Notes: generated from the letters alone by a model not told the origin. Shown: positions 37,457 to 53,370, numbered from the stretch's first letter. The stretch: DNA of 53,512 nucleotides from Chloromonas sp. AAM2 (GCA_004335635.1 QAXH01004159.1:235-53746), one strand, 5' to 3'. A program made the numbers and translations.

Positions 37457-38805
37457 CCTGGCGGGCCTTGCAGATCATGGGGCGAAGTCGGTGGGTTGGA
37501 TCGTTGGCTACCCGGGTGTGTGCACAAGTATCATGTTGGTCAGCCGGCACCTGCAGGGCAGCAGGAAGATAAACGAACCTGTCTGTTTGACCGTTTTCGG
37601 TTAATCTGTTCCCTGTTTGCGCCCTTTGTTGCTTTGTTGGTGCCCTACCCCTTTGCTTTGTTTGCGGCTTTGCGCACGACGAAGACCACCGCACCCCCAT
37701 ATTTGCAGCGTAATCGGCGACCATGCCTGAAAGCTTAAGGCTGGGGCTGTGCTTGATCCAATCCAGGCTCCATGCAATTAAGCCACGGGATCACTATCCC
37801 TCACTTTACTTGCCCTTGCATAGACTAGTCATGCATATTCAGCCGCTGCTGCCCCAGGTCACACCCGCCCATGGTGCAACCCGCACAATTCAGGGTGATC
37901 TGACTCAGCTGGCCAATGCTGGCCGCTTCACCAACAACACTGGACAGGTACATAAAACAAAAGTGCAGGTTCTGCCTCAACTGCAATCAATAAGTGACTC
38001 ATGAAATTGGGCTGCCAGCAGAGAAGACGGGGAGAAAAGAAAAGATGTTTGCCAGTTCTGGGACAATTTGATGGGTTGACTGATAGGAATCTCATCAGCA
38101 TCTTATTTGCTGAGCGCATGGGTCACTCAGCGTTTCCTGAGCATGTTTGTTGATGGTATGTCCTTCACGACGCGTGCAATAGCGCCATCACCGCTCTACC
38201 ACCTAGGCGAGCCAAGCTCATCCTTCGTAATCAGGTGGACATTATCAGCCCATTGGAGCTGACCAAGGTTATGACAACTCTAATCATACAGGAAAGCTCT
38301 CAACTGTCGCAGCAAACTCGCAAGCAACCAGTTCAGCCTGACAAGCAATCTCCGCACATGCAAACGCTCAACATAACTTCAGTCTGTGTCTCCTTAGCGT
38401 ATAGCAACTGAGCAAAAGATTAACTGAGCACAAGATTACCAAAGCAATGCAGTACAATTATGAGATTCGGATACAATTCCATGAAATGGTTCTCATGCCT
38501 GGCATAGGCCTGCCTTGCCTGTTGCCTGTACTCACAGCAAAAGGTCATGGAGAACAACAAACAAGGCTTCTTGGAGACGAGCCAGTCGCAAAATTTGGGT
38601 TGTTGATGAACTGTAACGTACGCAGACTCTACAATGCCCTCTACAGAAACCCCGATGCACCGATAACATTGCAACCTGCACAAAGTCAAACCCTTGACTG
38701 TGCATGCCCATTGAGCTCTGCTGCCTTCTGTCAAAACATTCAGAGAAGGCTTTCACTACTAATGGCTGACTCGGTCCCAACACGTGCATAGGCCCATGTG
38801 CAAAA
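37457..38805. other. Spacer between the WDR82 paralogues
   Basis: It should hold the copy A promoter and the copy B 3' untranslated region. A dispersed motif lies at 38051. No supported coding exon is seen. Confidence 0.5.
38051..38068 (+). repeat. Short dispersed motif, copy
   Basis: Exact GCCAGTTCTGGGACAATT after GAGAAAAGAAAAGATGTTT; the A-rich lead is shared with the 53076 copy. Confidence 0.75.
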
Positions 38806-41746
38806 TCAGTTAGGCTTGTTTGTCGGCTGTGCCTGCTCCAAAGCTTGCAGAGGCGGTATCCACAGCACTAATGACTGACACGCACTCGCAATCAACAGCC
38901 GGCGCGGTGCAAACTTGACGCACGTGGGCAGGCCTGCATGGCCCTGCAGCGCTGTCACCTGCTGCCCACTCTGTACGCTCCACACGCGAATGGAACGATC
39001 GTCACACCCTGCGCAGCCGTCAGAACAAGCAACGTTTGCTGTTGAGCTTCCGTTTGCTGTCAGTCCACAGCAACTGTCCCAGAACTGGCAAACTTTTGGT
39101 TTTAGGCTGTGTTCGTGCCTGCATAAAAACAAGCGTGCAGCTTCTCAAGCTCACGCTGTTTCTATGCAGCAGCTGCCAGTGTGTGCATTAACGCCCTACC
39201 TTTGCTGCTGTTAGGAACAGGCTTACCGTCTGCTGGAGCTTCTGAACCGAAACGAGTGTGACCTGTGCCTTGTGTCTGTCTGCCTTGTGCCTGTGTGTCT
39301 CTAGGTCATTAAGTCATAACTTCAAGAATCTGTGTTCAATTGTGGCTCAAGCGAGCAAAGATGTGGGATACGGAAGTGCCGGTATCCTGACAAGCTTGTA
39401 GTTGGCAGAGAGCTAGCGAGCTTGGCAGAACATCTTCTTGGTATCTGCGGTAAGTCTCCTTGAAACCCCTCACCTGCCAGCACGTACTGGCTGTCTGGGC
39501 TGAACGCCGCCTCCATTGGCGGTGCTCCCTCCTGGCTGCTTGTTGTGAACTTGCACAGCACCTGCCCCTCGAACGCATCCAGCACGTACACGCGCCCGTC
39601 CACCACGCCCAGCACGTACTTGCCGTTGCTGGAGAAGCGAAGGTCAGTGAACGTGGAGGGACTGTTGGCCTCATCCTGAACCTGAAAAGACAGAGATGCA
39701 TGCAACATGGGCAAGTCGCTTTCTTTTTGTGTGAGGACTCATGTGAATATGACTTCAAATTGCAGACGTGTGACAGACCTTCACTTGAATCAGCAACCAA
39801 GCATGAGTTGCAGAATCATCAGTCCACACCGAACTTGACTGCAGGTGCCAAGCACATGTTCTCAACAGAAAGGCACAGTCGTGTTGTGGCACACTTGCAG
39901 CAGGCTGGGAGCCTCAGTCAGCAGCAGCACCTCAAAGCAACGTAGTACTGCACAACAGCGCCTAACGATTTAACACACCAGTCCTCAGAAGAGCGTACTA
40001 CAAAAAAACAGTTTGCTGCAGCGTAACATCCATAAGCTTGCTTGTTAACATGCCAGTGATCAATTGACCAGCCATGTTTTCTGCCTCGGGTTGTCCCAGC
40101 CATGATAACGATGGTTGTGTGTTTAACCGCAGCACATGCGCAGCACCCTAGTGTATATGCTCTGCGCAGCATGGCTTACCACAAACGTCTTGAAAGGTCC
40201 CTTATCATACGACCTGACGTCATACAGCTTGATCACACCGCTCTCAGTGGCTACAGCGAACACAAGGCCCTGCATGGGGCAACAAAGCACACATGTGTCA
40301 GGAACCGTTCATGTGCACACGCGATACCAGGACGAGTGGAGGACTGCTGGTGTGAGCAGTGCACTGTGGCGTGCATCGCGCAGGTGGGCAGCAACTGCAG
40401 ATACCTGCTGATCAAAGGTGCCACACGGTGTGCCAGACACACCCATGATGCCCTGGCAGATGGTGGTGCGCAGATCCCACAAGCGCATGGTCTTGTCCTG
40501 TGCAAGCAGGCGCAAGTGCGTCCACCTGTCTGCGTGTGACAACGTGTGTACCACAGCTTCAGTCCATGCAAGTCAACACATCTATTCATCCTGACATCTG
40601 TCTACCAAGAGCGAAAACCGCTGCTCATGCGGGATGGACCTTCGGTGAACAGAACTGAACCAGCAAGCCCCGCCCAAAGTGTTGAATCAACATTGAATTG
40701 CAAGTTTGTTTAGAGCATGCCAATATCTCACCAAACTGGCTGACAAGAATGTATCCGACTTGGGCGACATGGCCAGTGTGGTGACTGGGCCCGCATGGCC
40801 CCTGAAGTACCGCTCATAGACGTTCTGTTGCAGGTCGTGGTGGCGCAGGTAGTACCATGAAGTGTCCAGGGTGTTGAACGGGACCTGCGGGGCAGGCGCA
40901 CACACAGTCTCTCTGTGGAGACAGTAAAGCAGGCCCAGAATGACCATTGTAAGACGCGAGACAGCAACATATCCTCTGCCAAAGTCGAGTTTGGAACACT
41001 GACACACGTAGGTGTCAATTGCTTTGTGCGTGCCTCACCTGTGTACCAGGCAGTCTGGTATTCTACCTGCAACATGCATCTATCGAGTGAAGAAGCACCT
41101 GATGCCCAAAGCTTCCAAGGTGGCGCTGTCAGGTTTGGTAACAGTCCTGTTGTGCAATGATTACTTTGCCTGGCAAGAGTAGAGTTTCTGTGGTCAAGTA
41201 CCGTGCAGATATTAGCCACGTGCTGCAATCGAGGCTCGAGGCAGTCGTGTTGCAACGCATCTGACCAGTTCACACAGGGTGGCTTGGCCTGACAGCCAAC
41301 CCACCAGAATAGTTATGCACGTTCACAGTAACCACACCTTGTGTTGAGGAGATGCATAGAGCGCACAGCTTGGTTGCTGTGTGAGGCAGAGGTTGCAGAC
41401 ACCATACTTCTTGCTGGGCAGTGTCGCCATGCACATGGCCGTAGCTGTGTCATAGACGCGAATGGAGTCATCATCACTGCCAGTTACAAGCAAGTCGTCA
41501 CTGCGATGGAAGTCCAGGGAGTTGATCTTCTGACTGCTGTCCTGCAAGTAATTTTGCAGGCATATGGGACGGCGCAAATAGGGCGCGAACGCAGGTCTGG
41601 AGCAGGGCAGATGCATTGTGCTGGCTTTGTGCAGGAGATGGTGTCCTAGCCAGCGGGCAGAAGGCAAGGGTGTGCCTGGGCAGTTTGCCTACCTTGAAGC
41701 TCCTCCCTACGCCCATCAGCTGCATGATGGAGTCTGTGACCTGCAT
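38806..41746 (-). CDS. WDR82/Swd2-like WD40 protein, copy B
   Basis: Exons: 41746-41693, 41541-41338, 40884-40732, 40497-40405, 40269-40180, 39681-39474, 39008-38806; 334 residues. Exon sizes are 54, 204, 153, 93, 90, 208 and 203, against 54, 198, 153, 93, 90, 208 and 203 in copy A. Intron phases are the same, so this is a DNA-level tandem duplication that kept its introns. The N-terminal half has diverged, e.g. VYDTATAMCMATLPSKKYG against [19 protein letters not shown] in copy A. The last two exons are almost identical to copy A in DNA. Both copies are open and keep the propeller residues, so both may be functional. It is divergent from MinE. Confidence 0.92.
39072..39089 (-). repeat. Short dispersed motif, copy in the last intron of WDR82 copy B
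   Basis: AACTGTCCCAGAACTGGC, followed by AAACTTTTGGTTTT. It is absent from the corresponding copy A intron, so it arrived after duplication or was lost there. Confidence 0.75.
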
Positions 41747-42098
41747 GCTGACGTGCCTTGCAAATCATGGGGGGGATGGGTGGGCAGGGCTGTTGCAAGA
41801 CAAGCTTGGAAGGTTGACTCGGCCAGGAAACGCCAAATATGTCTGCATGGTATGCAGGAAAGGTTGTCAAGTGAATCAGACCTCGGCGGTTGCGTGCGGC
41901 AGTTGTCCGTTACTGCACCCTTCGACGCATTGCTATGCCTGCCTGGAAGCATACTCATAGCCAAGCGGCACTTCCACTGGCACACCGTGTGTGCAAGGAA
42001 GAGAAGCAAGAGCAGTGGTCGGTCAAAGCCCTTTCCAACCGCAGCGGAGGAGCTTGCTCTGCGTCGGTGGCTGAGAGCATCTGGGCAAGCACGCAGCC
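41747..42098. promoter_or_regulatory. Divergent promoter region WDR82 copy B / MinE
   Basis: 352 bp separate the two start codons, which point outward. No TATA box is obvious. Confidence 0.5.
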
Positions 42099-43596
42099 AT
42101 GGCTTCCTGCTCAACGCTGACGCGCAAATGCATTCCATGTTCCACATCCGCACGCCAGGTGTGTCGCCCAAGGTGGCCCAAGGCTCTCGAAGCACAACAT
42201 TTTACGCACTGTCTGCTCATTTACTGGAGCAGTTGCACCAGTGTCCAACATAGCACTAGCCTCCGCCTGCCGCATGTCCGCACAATTACAAAAGTTTGTT
42301 GTCGCACCTTGCAGGCCAGCTGTGCTCCTCCAGTACCCGGGCGACGGTCTCGTTCTTTGCGCATGCCAGTGCATGCATTTGCTAAGGGCGACGTGGAGCC
42401 TGGGAGCGACGCTGAAACCTTGCGCAACATGGTGTCATCCCAGTTTCAGTACAGCGTCAAGCGCAATGCTCGCAAGAGCACAGGCAACCCAATCACGGAC
42501 CTCATGACCAAACTGCAGCTGGCATACCGCATCTTCTTCCCAGAGACAAAGCAGGTAGGCTTGCCAGCATGCAGGGCATTCCATGCATGCAGCAGTTTGA
42601 CTTCTGGACTTCCTGACAGCCTCGGCTCTTGTGTGTTGCTGGCATAATCACAGCACTTGCATGCCCTGCATTTGACTATGCAGGACCTGTCGCCCAAGGA
42701 GGAAGTCAAGAAGCGCCTGCGAATGTGAGTTGTACCCTCCTGCACAGCAGGGCTGTGGAAGAGCGGTTGGAAGCCAGCATCCAAGCCAAACAATACATTG
42801 TCCTCTGTGCACACACGTACCGAACGCAGACTGTGTGCAGTCTGTGGTGACCATAAATTGTGCCGGGCGGCAGCACATGCATGCATGGCCAACAGCAGAG
42901 GACGACGCCTGAAAACACTGGTTGCACCTTCATGGACTTACACAATGCACACCAACACGCTCTTACACCTTCATGTCAACTATCGTTCCGACCATGTCTC
43001 TTGGCCACAGGGTGCTGGTGGCGGATAGGTGTGGCATGAGCCCCGCGTCCCTCTCTGAGATGAAGAAGACGATTGTCAAAGCGCTGCAAGACTTTGTGGA
43101 CATTGAGGTGAGATAGGTGACGTGGTCAGGCTGCATGCACAGAGATTGTCATCATTGTAGTGAAGAAGGCAAGTACGCGCATGCTGAGATGAAGTGGCAT
43201 GGTTGTATGACCGGCTGTCATGCAACTGCATCAGTCACGGGGGATGGCTGCAGTAGTGCCATTGTGTGTCGGCACACGGCTATGTCTTTTGTGTTGTTGT
43301 TCTGTAATGTCAACTCGATGGTCAACTGCTCAATGGTCAACTGCCATCTGCTGCCATGGCTGACATGCGATGCACACGTTTCACTCCAGGGTGAGGATGG
43401 CATCGAGGTGTCAATCACCAGCGAGCCAGGCCTGGGCACGGTCTACAGCGTCAACATCCCCGTGCGGCGCGTCAAGGCGGAGTCCCGCTTTGCAGAGGGA
43501 TTGGAGGACGCAGTGGCACCCGATGGGGTGACTCTGGAGTGGGACCCAACAGACTTCAACTCGGACCCATCCAGCAGATTCCCCATGGGCTGCTGA
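42099..43596 (+). CDS. MINE: Plastid-division topological specificity factor MinE
   Basis: Exons: 42099-42158, 42315-42554, 42684-42724, 43011-43107, 43390-43596; 214 residues. The first exon (MASCSTLTRKCIPCSTSARQ) and the Ser/Arg-rich start of the second form a plastid transit peptide. The MinE core spans three exons: PKEEVKKRLRM, VLVADRCGMSPASLSEMKK, IVKALQDFVDIE, IEVSITSEPGLGTVYSVNIP. The first part is the MinD-binding region and the rest the dimerising topological-specificity domain. MinE works with MinD on the plastid inner envelope to restrict FtsZ ring placement. The protein has extensions on both sides of the core compared with bacterial MinE (about 90 residues), as plant and algal forms do. 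Confidence 0.93.
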
Positions 43597-44602
43597 ACAG
43601 TCACTAAGTGGTGCTGAGTGTTGAGCGGTGCCAGCCGAGTGGAGTTCTTGTGTGGGCATCAGTTTACCATGTGTGGATGATACGTGCACGTGCGACTATA
43701 CAAGCATTGGTCATCCAGCCATGTTGGCCATGTCCTTGCACCATGCATGGGTCAGATGACAGTGCAAAGTGGCGTGAGGGCCTCCGAATCATTGGGCATG
43801 CAGCATTACCGTGACGTTGGCAACCCTTCCCTGTGGTCCTGGCCTGCTTTATCTTTGACCATTGCTGGCGGCCCTGATACCAAACCGCTGCAAGTCCAAA
43901 AGGATGAGAGAATGTGTGAACAATCTATTTTGGTACTTGCAAGGACAGCAGACATCCCGTGTCACCTTGTACTTTATGCTAATGAAAATGCCTACAGCGT
44001 TGCAATTTGTAACTGTCATGCAAGCTATTTGTAACTGCCTTGGCGCTGTGATGCTGTAGCTGCCCTGCTTCCGCATCCCAGTTTGGATTTCATCGCTGCT
44101 TGCTGACCGCTTTGCAGCCTTGTACCATTCTTGTTTACTTCCTGCTCACTATGTATGCATGACAAGCTTGCATACTTGACCACCACAGATGCTTGCGAAC
44201 ACAAGCACGGGAGCACCCCACTAAGTGAAAGCATGACTATCCTTCTGACAAGGCACAATAGTGAGGCATGCCCAAGCTCAATTGGCCTCACTCTTCACGT
44301 CCAACGTTTGCTGCGCTGGGCGCCAGATCCGAACAGCGGCTGATGTACTGACAGAGCCGGTCAGGGGACAACTCTGTGGATCGTGCAGACGAACAGAACT
44401 GAGGCTGCATGCATTGCGGGGACCACACCTAGCATACAATTTGCGGCGACCACACCTTGTGCACACATGCACACATCAGCCAGTGACACAAAACCGCTGA
44501 AACGGCCCTCACTCCAGGTCACACCGTTCGGGCGTTGACTTGCGTTGCCCAGGGCGCTCGGCTCGCACCAGCACAGACACGTTGTTTTGATATATTGTGA
44601 GC
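43597..44602. other. MinE 3' flank and next promoter
   Basis: No coding exon is supported. It carries two TGTAA signals (listed separately) and a GATATATTG just before the next start codon. Confidence 0.5.
44008..44034 (+). terminator. Paired TGTAA poly(A) signals, MinE
   Basis: TGTAA occurs at 44008-44012 and 44030-44034, about 410-440 bp after the MinE stop. TGTAA is the established green-algal poly(A) signal; assigning it to MinE is inference. Confidence 0.4.
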
Positions 44603-45907
44603 ATGGCCGCAACTACACTTGCCCCCAAGTACAATGAGGATTTGAAAGCGGACGTTAAGACGCAGACGGCCGGTGAGCCGCTCGTCAAGATGCACCGCTC
44701 CGAATGGACCAAAGTCATGAAGGGAGACCCAGTCGAAATTAATCCTTCCACAGGCACTGGCTTCAAGGTGATACAGGTCGCAAAGTCTGGGAATGGCCCA
44801 TCGAACTAAGCGCTCGGGGCGCCATGCCGCACATGTCGGCCGGCAGCACATTGGTTGATCTGCACAGCTGGCCGACTGCCCGCAAACGTTTGTACAATAG
44901 TAATGCTACCCGGAACCAAGAGCCCGCAGGGTTTCACCAGCGGTCACAACACGGCCTGCAGGTGATGAGTGTGGATGAGTGGGCAGCGCGTTGGAAGCGC
45001 AATGAAGACCTGCCAGAATGTCTAGCATGCGGTGGTACCAACACCAAGGTGAGAAGCATTGCAAACCAAGGCGCCTGCCCACTTGCAAAGGCTTCAGGCA
45101 TAGACCACAGAATGCCAACTGCAGACACGTCGTAACACCCCATCAATCCCATCCACGGGAAAATGACATCCACCATCGTGACCACGTACACTGCTGAGTG
45201 TCCCTTACCCTCGTGCGCATTGCTTCTGCTTTGCGCTGCGCGCGTTTCTGCCTTGATTTTCAGGCTGCAATGTTGCCTTGCCTGCAGTACATTTTCCTAA
45301 ACGTCAACACTGCGTGCACTGCAGGAGCACTTCTTCACGTCGACGTGGTGCAGGTGCGGCGCAAACCCCTAGCAAATATCATCTGATGCCTTTTAAAGTT
45401 TGATTTCTCAATCACGGCCATGGTTTTTGTTCCAGTTTCGTCCTTCAGCAGGTCACAGATGGTTTGCTGCCGGCTCTTGGTGCTCATGCTTCACACTTGC
45501 TCAACTTGCACTGTTGCACTGCAGGGGACGGAAATACTGGGAGAGTGAGGTGAGACTAAGCGGGACAATCATCGCTCTACAAGGCTGCTTAAGCAGTTTC
45601 CTTTGTTACAACAGTTTTGAACATTGTTACATTTGCCCAGTACACATGCGCAATGCAACCAATTGGACACCACCTATCGGTCTCCACCACCACTTTCTGT
45701 ACACCGCCTGGAGGTCTTGGAGCCTACACAAGGTGAATACGTGCGTGCTGCTCGCTGCAGACACTGTGCCTGGACTGTCATGCGTTCACGCACCGCGCGT
45801 ACCGTGACCCGGACTTCAGGACACCTGAGGAGTGGGACAAGCACCACTGGACTGAAGTGACACGCGAGCACATGGCGGCCATGCACACCAACAAGCTGGC
45901 AGCGTGA
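44603..45907 (+). CDS. Small conserved-looking protein with two CxxC pairs, unrecognised
   Basis: Exons: 44603-44767, 44962-45048, 45325-45353, 45525-45549, 45761-45907; 150 residues, all junctions in frame. The N-terminal third (MAATTLAPKYNEDLKADVKT) is polar. Then comes DEWAARWKRNEDLPECLACG, where ECLAC is the first CxxC, followed by EHFFTSTWCRGRKYW. The second pair is LCLDCHAF, followed by YRDPDFRTPEEWDKHHW. Two CxxC knuckles of this spacing suggest one structural zinc site. No signal peptide or membrane segment is seen. I do not recognise the family. Two very short exons (29 and 25 bp) make the model depend on exact splicing, but the frame closes without stops. Confidence 0.7.
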
Positions 45908-45941
45908 TGCACGCGAACAAGCTGGCAGGGTGATGCACAAG
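45890..45941 (+). repeat. 26-bp tandem duplication covering a stop codon
   Basis: AACAAGCTGGCAGCGTGATG plus CACGCG is followed by a near copy. The first unit holds the last codons and TGA of the CxxC protein; the second places the same codons in the 3' untranslated region. Confidence 0.9.
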
Positions 45942-46650
45942 ACATCGTGGGCATGTAGTACAGCTGACCTACCGGGCTGTGCCTGGCTGAGGTGTGACTA
46001 GCCCGTCATCCTGTCCTGTTCTGGCTCTCATTCTCAGGCCTTCAACAGGCCTTCAGCCAGTCATGTCTTTGTGTCTGTGTTTGCCTCGGTTTGCTTTCTT
46101 GCTTTTCTTGCTCAGGGTAGGTCAGGGCGGGGCCCATCTGGTTCCGGGTGTTTTCAAGTGTAAACACGTTCACATGTCTTCACATTCACACGTCTTGAAT
46201 TTTGAGGTTTGCACAACCAGAAGGCGCGTGGAAATGCGCAATTCGGCTGGGTTTTGTTCCACAAAGTGCAAGACACCAGCCTGTTTTAGCTGGCCGAGCA
46301 ACACCGAGCTTGGACAAACAACAGGGTTGTGTCATTGCTGGTAAAGGAACATGTGTGTCTGCTTGCACTGGTCTTCACAAGCTACATGAGACAGTGTCGA
46401 CGCTCTGCTGCCTATAACACATGGAACGTGGGTGGAGATGTGTTGCCAGAGTCTGCTGACATATAGCAGCAGTGACACGTTTGCAACAATTGCAGCAAAT
46501 TACCAGCCACGTCTGCTGCAACCATGTAATGGCAACGGCACCTTTTCTTTAGGACGCACAGACAAGACAAAGCTGCGTATGCAGCTGCTTAGCTTCTCCC
46601 ATACCTCGTTAAGCCACCTGATAGTGTTTGTAAAGGACTGCAAGTACTAG

Positions 46651-46761
46651 CACCCGCTGGCACGGCGCAGGCGTGGCGCAGCTGAGGAGCTAGAGGAGCT
46701 GGAGGCCATTGCCCAGGGTGCGGCACTGGACGCTGCAATAGAGGACAATGCTGACGGTTAA
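46651..46761 (+). other. Orphan terminal-exon-like ORF
   Basis: It follows an AG (TACTAG) and encodes 37 codons with an alga-like composition: HPLARRRRGAAEELEELEAI, then AQGAALDAAIEDNADG and TAA. It could be the last exon of an unmodelled transcript or a relic. No partner exon was found. Confidence 0.25.
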
Positions 46762-47666
46762 GAGAGTCGTCACGGGGTGTGAGTCCCCTTACAAACGCAA
46801 CCCTGAACACTGATCGGATCTTGGGCCGGTCGGAAATAGGGACTGTCACTGTACTAGCTGTTGATAAGCAACCCTAGATGTCATGTTGAGCATGGTGAAG
46901 GCCAGACGATTTGCGTTGCAAAAGGTAGTAAAGGGGCAGGCTTGTCAACATGGTTGCTGGACCCCTGGTCAGGATCCTTTATGAGGCCCGCGGAATGTTT
47001 CCGAGCCCTGAGGTCTGATCCAGGCAGGACAGGTTGCTGATTACATAGGGTAGCTAAAGCCACGATTGTCAGCGTGTCTACTAGCAAATGCACATCACCA
47101 AGAAATGCTTTTCAGGTTCAGCAGGCTGGCCTGTTGTCTGGAGTAGCACAGCCATGCTGGACGCAGTGTGAGCAATGAGGATTAGTATCGAATTCTGCAC
47201 TTACATTTGCACGCTATGCCAGAAGTTCACAAAAGCTGGTGACAGTCTGCGTTTGTGACAACTTCTTGATTGTGTAGATTTATCTAGTTGAAGATCAGTT
47301 GCCGATTCAGGTTTTGACCTCCAGGCAAAAACAATGTGATACGGTCAGTCCAAGGGCAGCCATCGCCCACAACGCCAAATCATTTGATTGGTCACCACAC
47401 GCAGGTCCACCACGCATGGTGCGCAAGACGCCTGCAAGACGCTGTGAGAAAAGCGTTTGTACATCTTTGCATCGTGGAGGCAGCTAGTATGACAAGGTGC
47501 TGACGCTGTTGTGTTGTCTGACACAAGACCCAAAAGGCTCAAGCTCGTGTTTTATTGCTTGCCTTGTTTTGGCATCTCCTGGCACATTGGCACACTGAAG
47601 ACCAAGAGCTGCTTCAGTTCAGTCAATACAACAGGACACACGAACAGTCACCATATGAACCTATCA

Positions 47667-47684
47667 AACTGTCCCAGAACTGGC
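47667..47684 (-). repeat. Short dispersed motif, copy
   Basis: AACTGTCCCAGAACTGGC followed by AAACTTCTTTGTT. Confidence 0.75.
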
Positions 47685-47778
47685 AAACTTCTTTGTTGTC
47701 ATGATTTATCATGATTTATGCATTCGGGTCGGGTTCAGCATAGGGTGCAGAATGAATGCAAGCCAGGGAAGCACAGCT

Positions 47779-47783
47779 TTACA
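47779..47783 (-). terminator. Candidate TGTAA poly(A) signal of HSP70
   Basis: TTACA on the plus strand, about 540 bp past the HSP70 stop. Assignment by position only. Confidence 0.35.
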
Positions 47784-48324
47784 ATCTACATGCTTCCTGA
47801 TAAGTCAATCAGTCAATAACGCTTGGCATACAGGGCTTCAACGCCTGCCAACCAGCAACTTCACTCACTAATTCCAAGCCAAACACCCTGCGAAATTCAG
47901 TGCACAGAACTGACACACCAGCACACAATCAAATCAGTCCGGCAGCATTGCAAAGCCAGATAAGTGTATCCAGTGCAGAAGCGGATAGAATGGCCAACAC
48001 GTGCACGCTCAAACATATTCGTGCTCACGACGTTACGTGAGATTGCACGGATTGTTCAGTCAAAAGCAACAGCTCTGCCAGGCCCACCAAATGATGGTTT
48101 GAAAACATGACGCGGGCCCACCAAAAGAATGATGTTGGCTAACACGTCCCAGGCCTTGCACAAAAGTTCAAGCGCCCTGGCAGTCGGCGATATTGCCACC
48201 TGCCAGACGACCGTCCAAGTATGTACCTGGTTGTGTGCGCTGCCCACAGAGACGTGTGACCAATGTCAGCTAGCGAACACTATCCCTCACTAAAACTGGC
48301 AGCTCAAGCGGCTGGTATGTGCAT

Positions 48325-52114
<3,790 letters not shown>

Positions 52115-52236
52115 GGTAGCTCTGCTGTTGGATACAGTAAGTGGTAAAGAGAAGTGTGTTTGCTTGAGTCCGTGCGAAAGAAGCGGAAATGCTCTCACCT
52201 GCCGTCGCGCGCGGGACCATATGGTCACACTGACGC

Positions 52237-52249
52237 TTCTGGAATTTTC
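52237..52249 (-). promoter_or_regulatory. Perfect three-unit heat-shock element
   Basis: TTCTGGAATTTTC reads TTCnnGAAnnTTC with no mismatch, about 123 bp upstream of the HSP70 start codon. This is the canonical HSF trimer site, and its position suits a heat-induced promoter. A further GAA lies at about 52259. Confidence 0.85.
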
Positions 52250-52342
52250 GTGCTGGGAGAAACGGTGATCAGGAGTTGACGGCCACGTTGAACCAGATGT
52301 TCCATCTGGAATCATCCGAACATACTGCTACACGCTCAGTCG

Positions 52343-52540
52343 GTGCCTACTTTTCTGGGCTGCCACCACTGCCCATCAACACCTCACCAGCTGCCACCCT
52401 CCCTTCACTTAGCATGCCTGCATTGGACGCTCAAGCTTGACGAGCTCCAGATGGGACAGTACGCCAATGATCAAGCCCTGCCAGACTGCGTCATGGAACA
52501 AGCTCTGCTGGACCTGGCCAGGGCCATCCCAGCACAGTGA
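52343..52540 (+). other. Orphan ORF, possibly an exon
   Basis: The last 36 codons (LKLDELQMGQYANDQALPDC then VMEQALLDLARAIPAQ) look coding, and an acceptor-like CTTCACTTAG precedes them. No other exon or family was found. It is divergent from HSP70. Confidence 0.2.
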
Positions 52541-53075
52541 AATGCCGCCTGCATGTGATCAAGTCCCCAGGTAGTGCAGTAGTGGCTGCTGTGTTCTTTT
52601 ACTTTCTCCGAAATATGCGCGGGACAGCAGAAGCATGAGCTTCGCAGTTCTGTGCGCTAGGGTTACACGGGCTGATGCCATGGCGATCAAAGCAAGCAAA
52701 GGCACCCACATGCACACCCTCACAGCTCCTTGAGGGCCTTGCTTGGTGGGATCGTTTCGAAGGCGGGATGGCATCACTGGTCGGGCTGACGACTGGCCGG
52801 TCACCACAACCCAAACCCAGTAAATGTTGTGTGGTGTGGCTCCTTAAAAAGGCAGCCAAGCCCGCTACGCCGCAGCGTTTCCTTGGGCACTAGACACATG
52901 CCGCCTCATATAGGTCACACCCGAGAACCCATCTCCGAACAACTGCTTGCAGACCTTGTTGCCAGCAGGTTCGGACGATGCTCCCCGTAATGTGCATGTT
53001 GTCACAAGTGGCATGGTGTGGTAACAGCCAACAGACATGACACTAAAAGACATGATGGCAAAAAAAGAGATGTTT

Positions 53076-53093
53076 GCCAGTTCTGGGACAATT
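53076..53093 (+). repeat. Short dispersed motif, copy
   Basis: Exact GCCAGTTCTGGGACAATT after an A-run. Downstream CGCCACTGGAAGCAGTGT is shared with the copy at 6486. Confidence 0.75.
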
Positions 53094-53370
53094 TACAGGA
53101 ACGCCACTGGAAGCAGTGTCCTGAGTTCATGCCTGAGTTCATGCCTGCAAATGGTGCAATGCTCTTTGCCTGCAATCACTACCAGCATGAAGGGGCTGCG
53201 TTCCTGATCCCTTGTGCGGTGAACTTGCAATGCTTTGTCTATGATGCAAGCCACAGCAGATGCCCAAAGGTCTTTGAACCAGCTTGAGAATGGCAGGGGA
53301 GAAAGAAGCCCTCCTGACACCCGATTGTCACATGCCAATATAAAGTGGGGTAACACAAGTGGAGTGAAGC

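Larger units (their letters stand above)
45908..48324. other. Long intergenic region
   Basis: It lies between the convergent CxxC-protein gene and HSP70. TGTAA at 46159-46163 is about 250 bp past the upstream stop. One orphan exon-like fragment lies at 46651. The rest shows nothing I can name. Confidence 0.5.
52250..53370. other. HSP70 upstream region
   Basis: No gene with family similarity was found. It contains an orphan ORF at 52343, a dispersed motif at 53076, and otherwise nothing nameable. Confidence 0.45.

Noticed and set aside
35108..41746. One WDR82 copy being a processed pseudogene
   Set aside because: Both copies keep all six introns at the same positions and phases with open frames.
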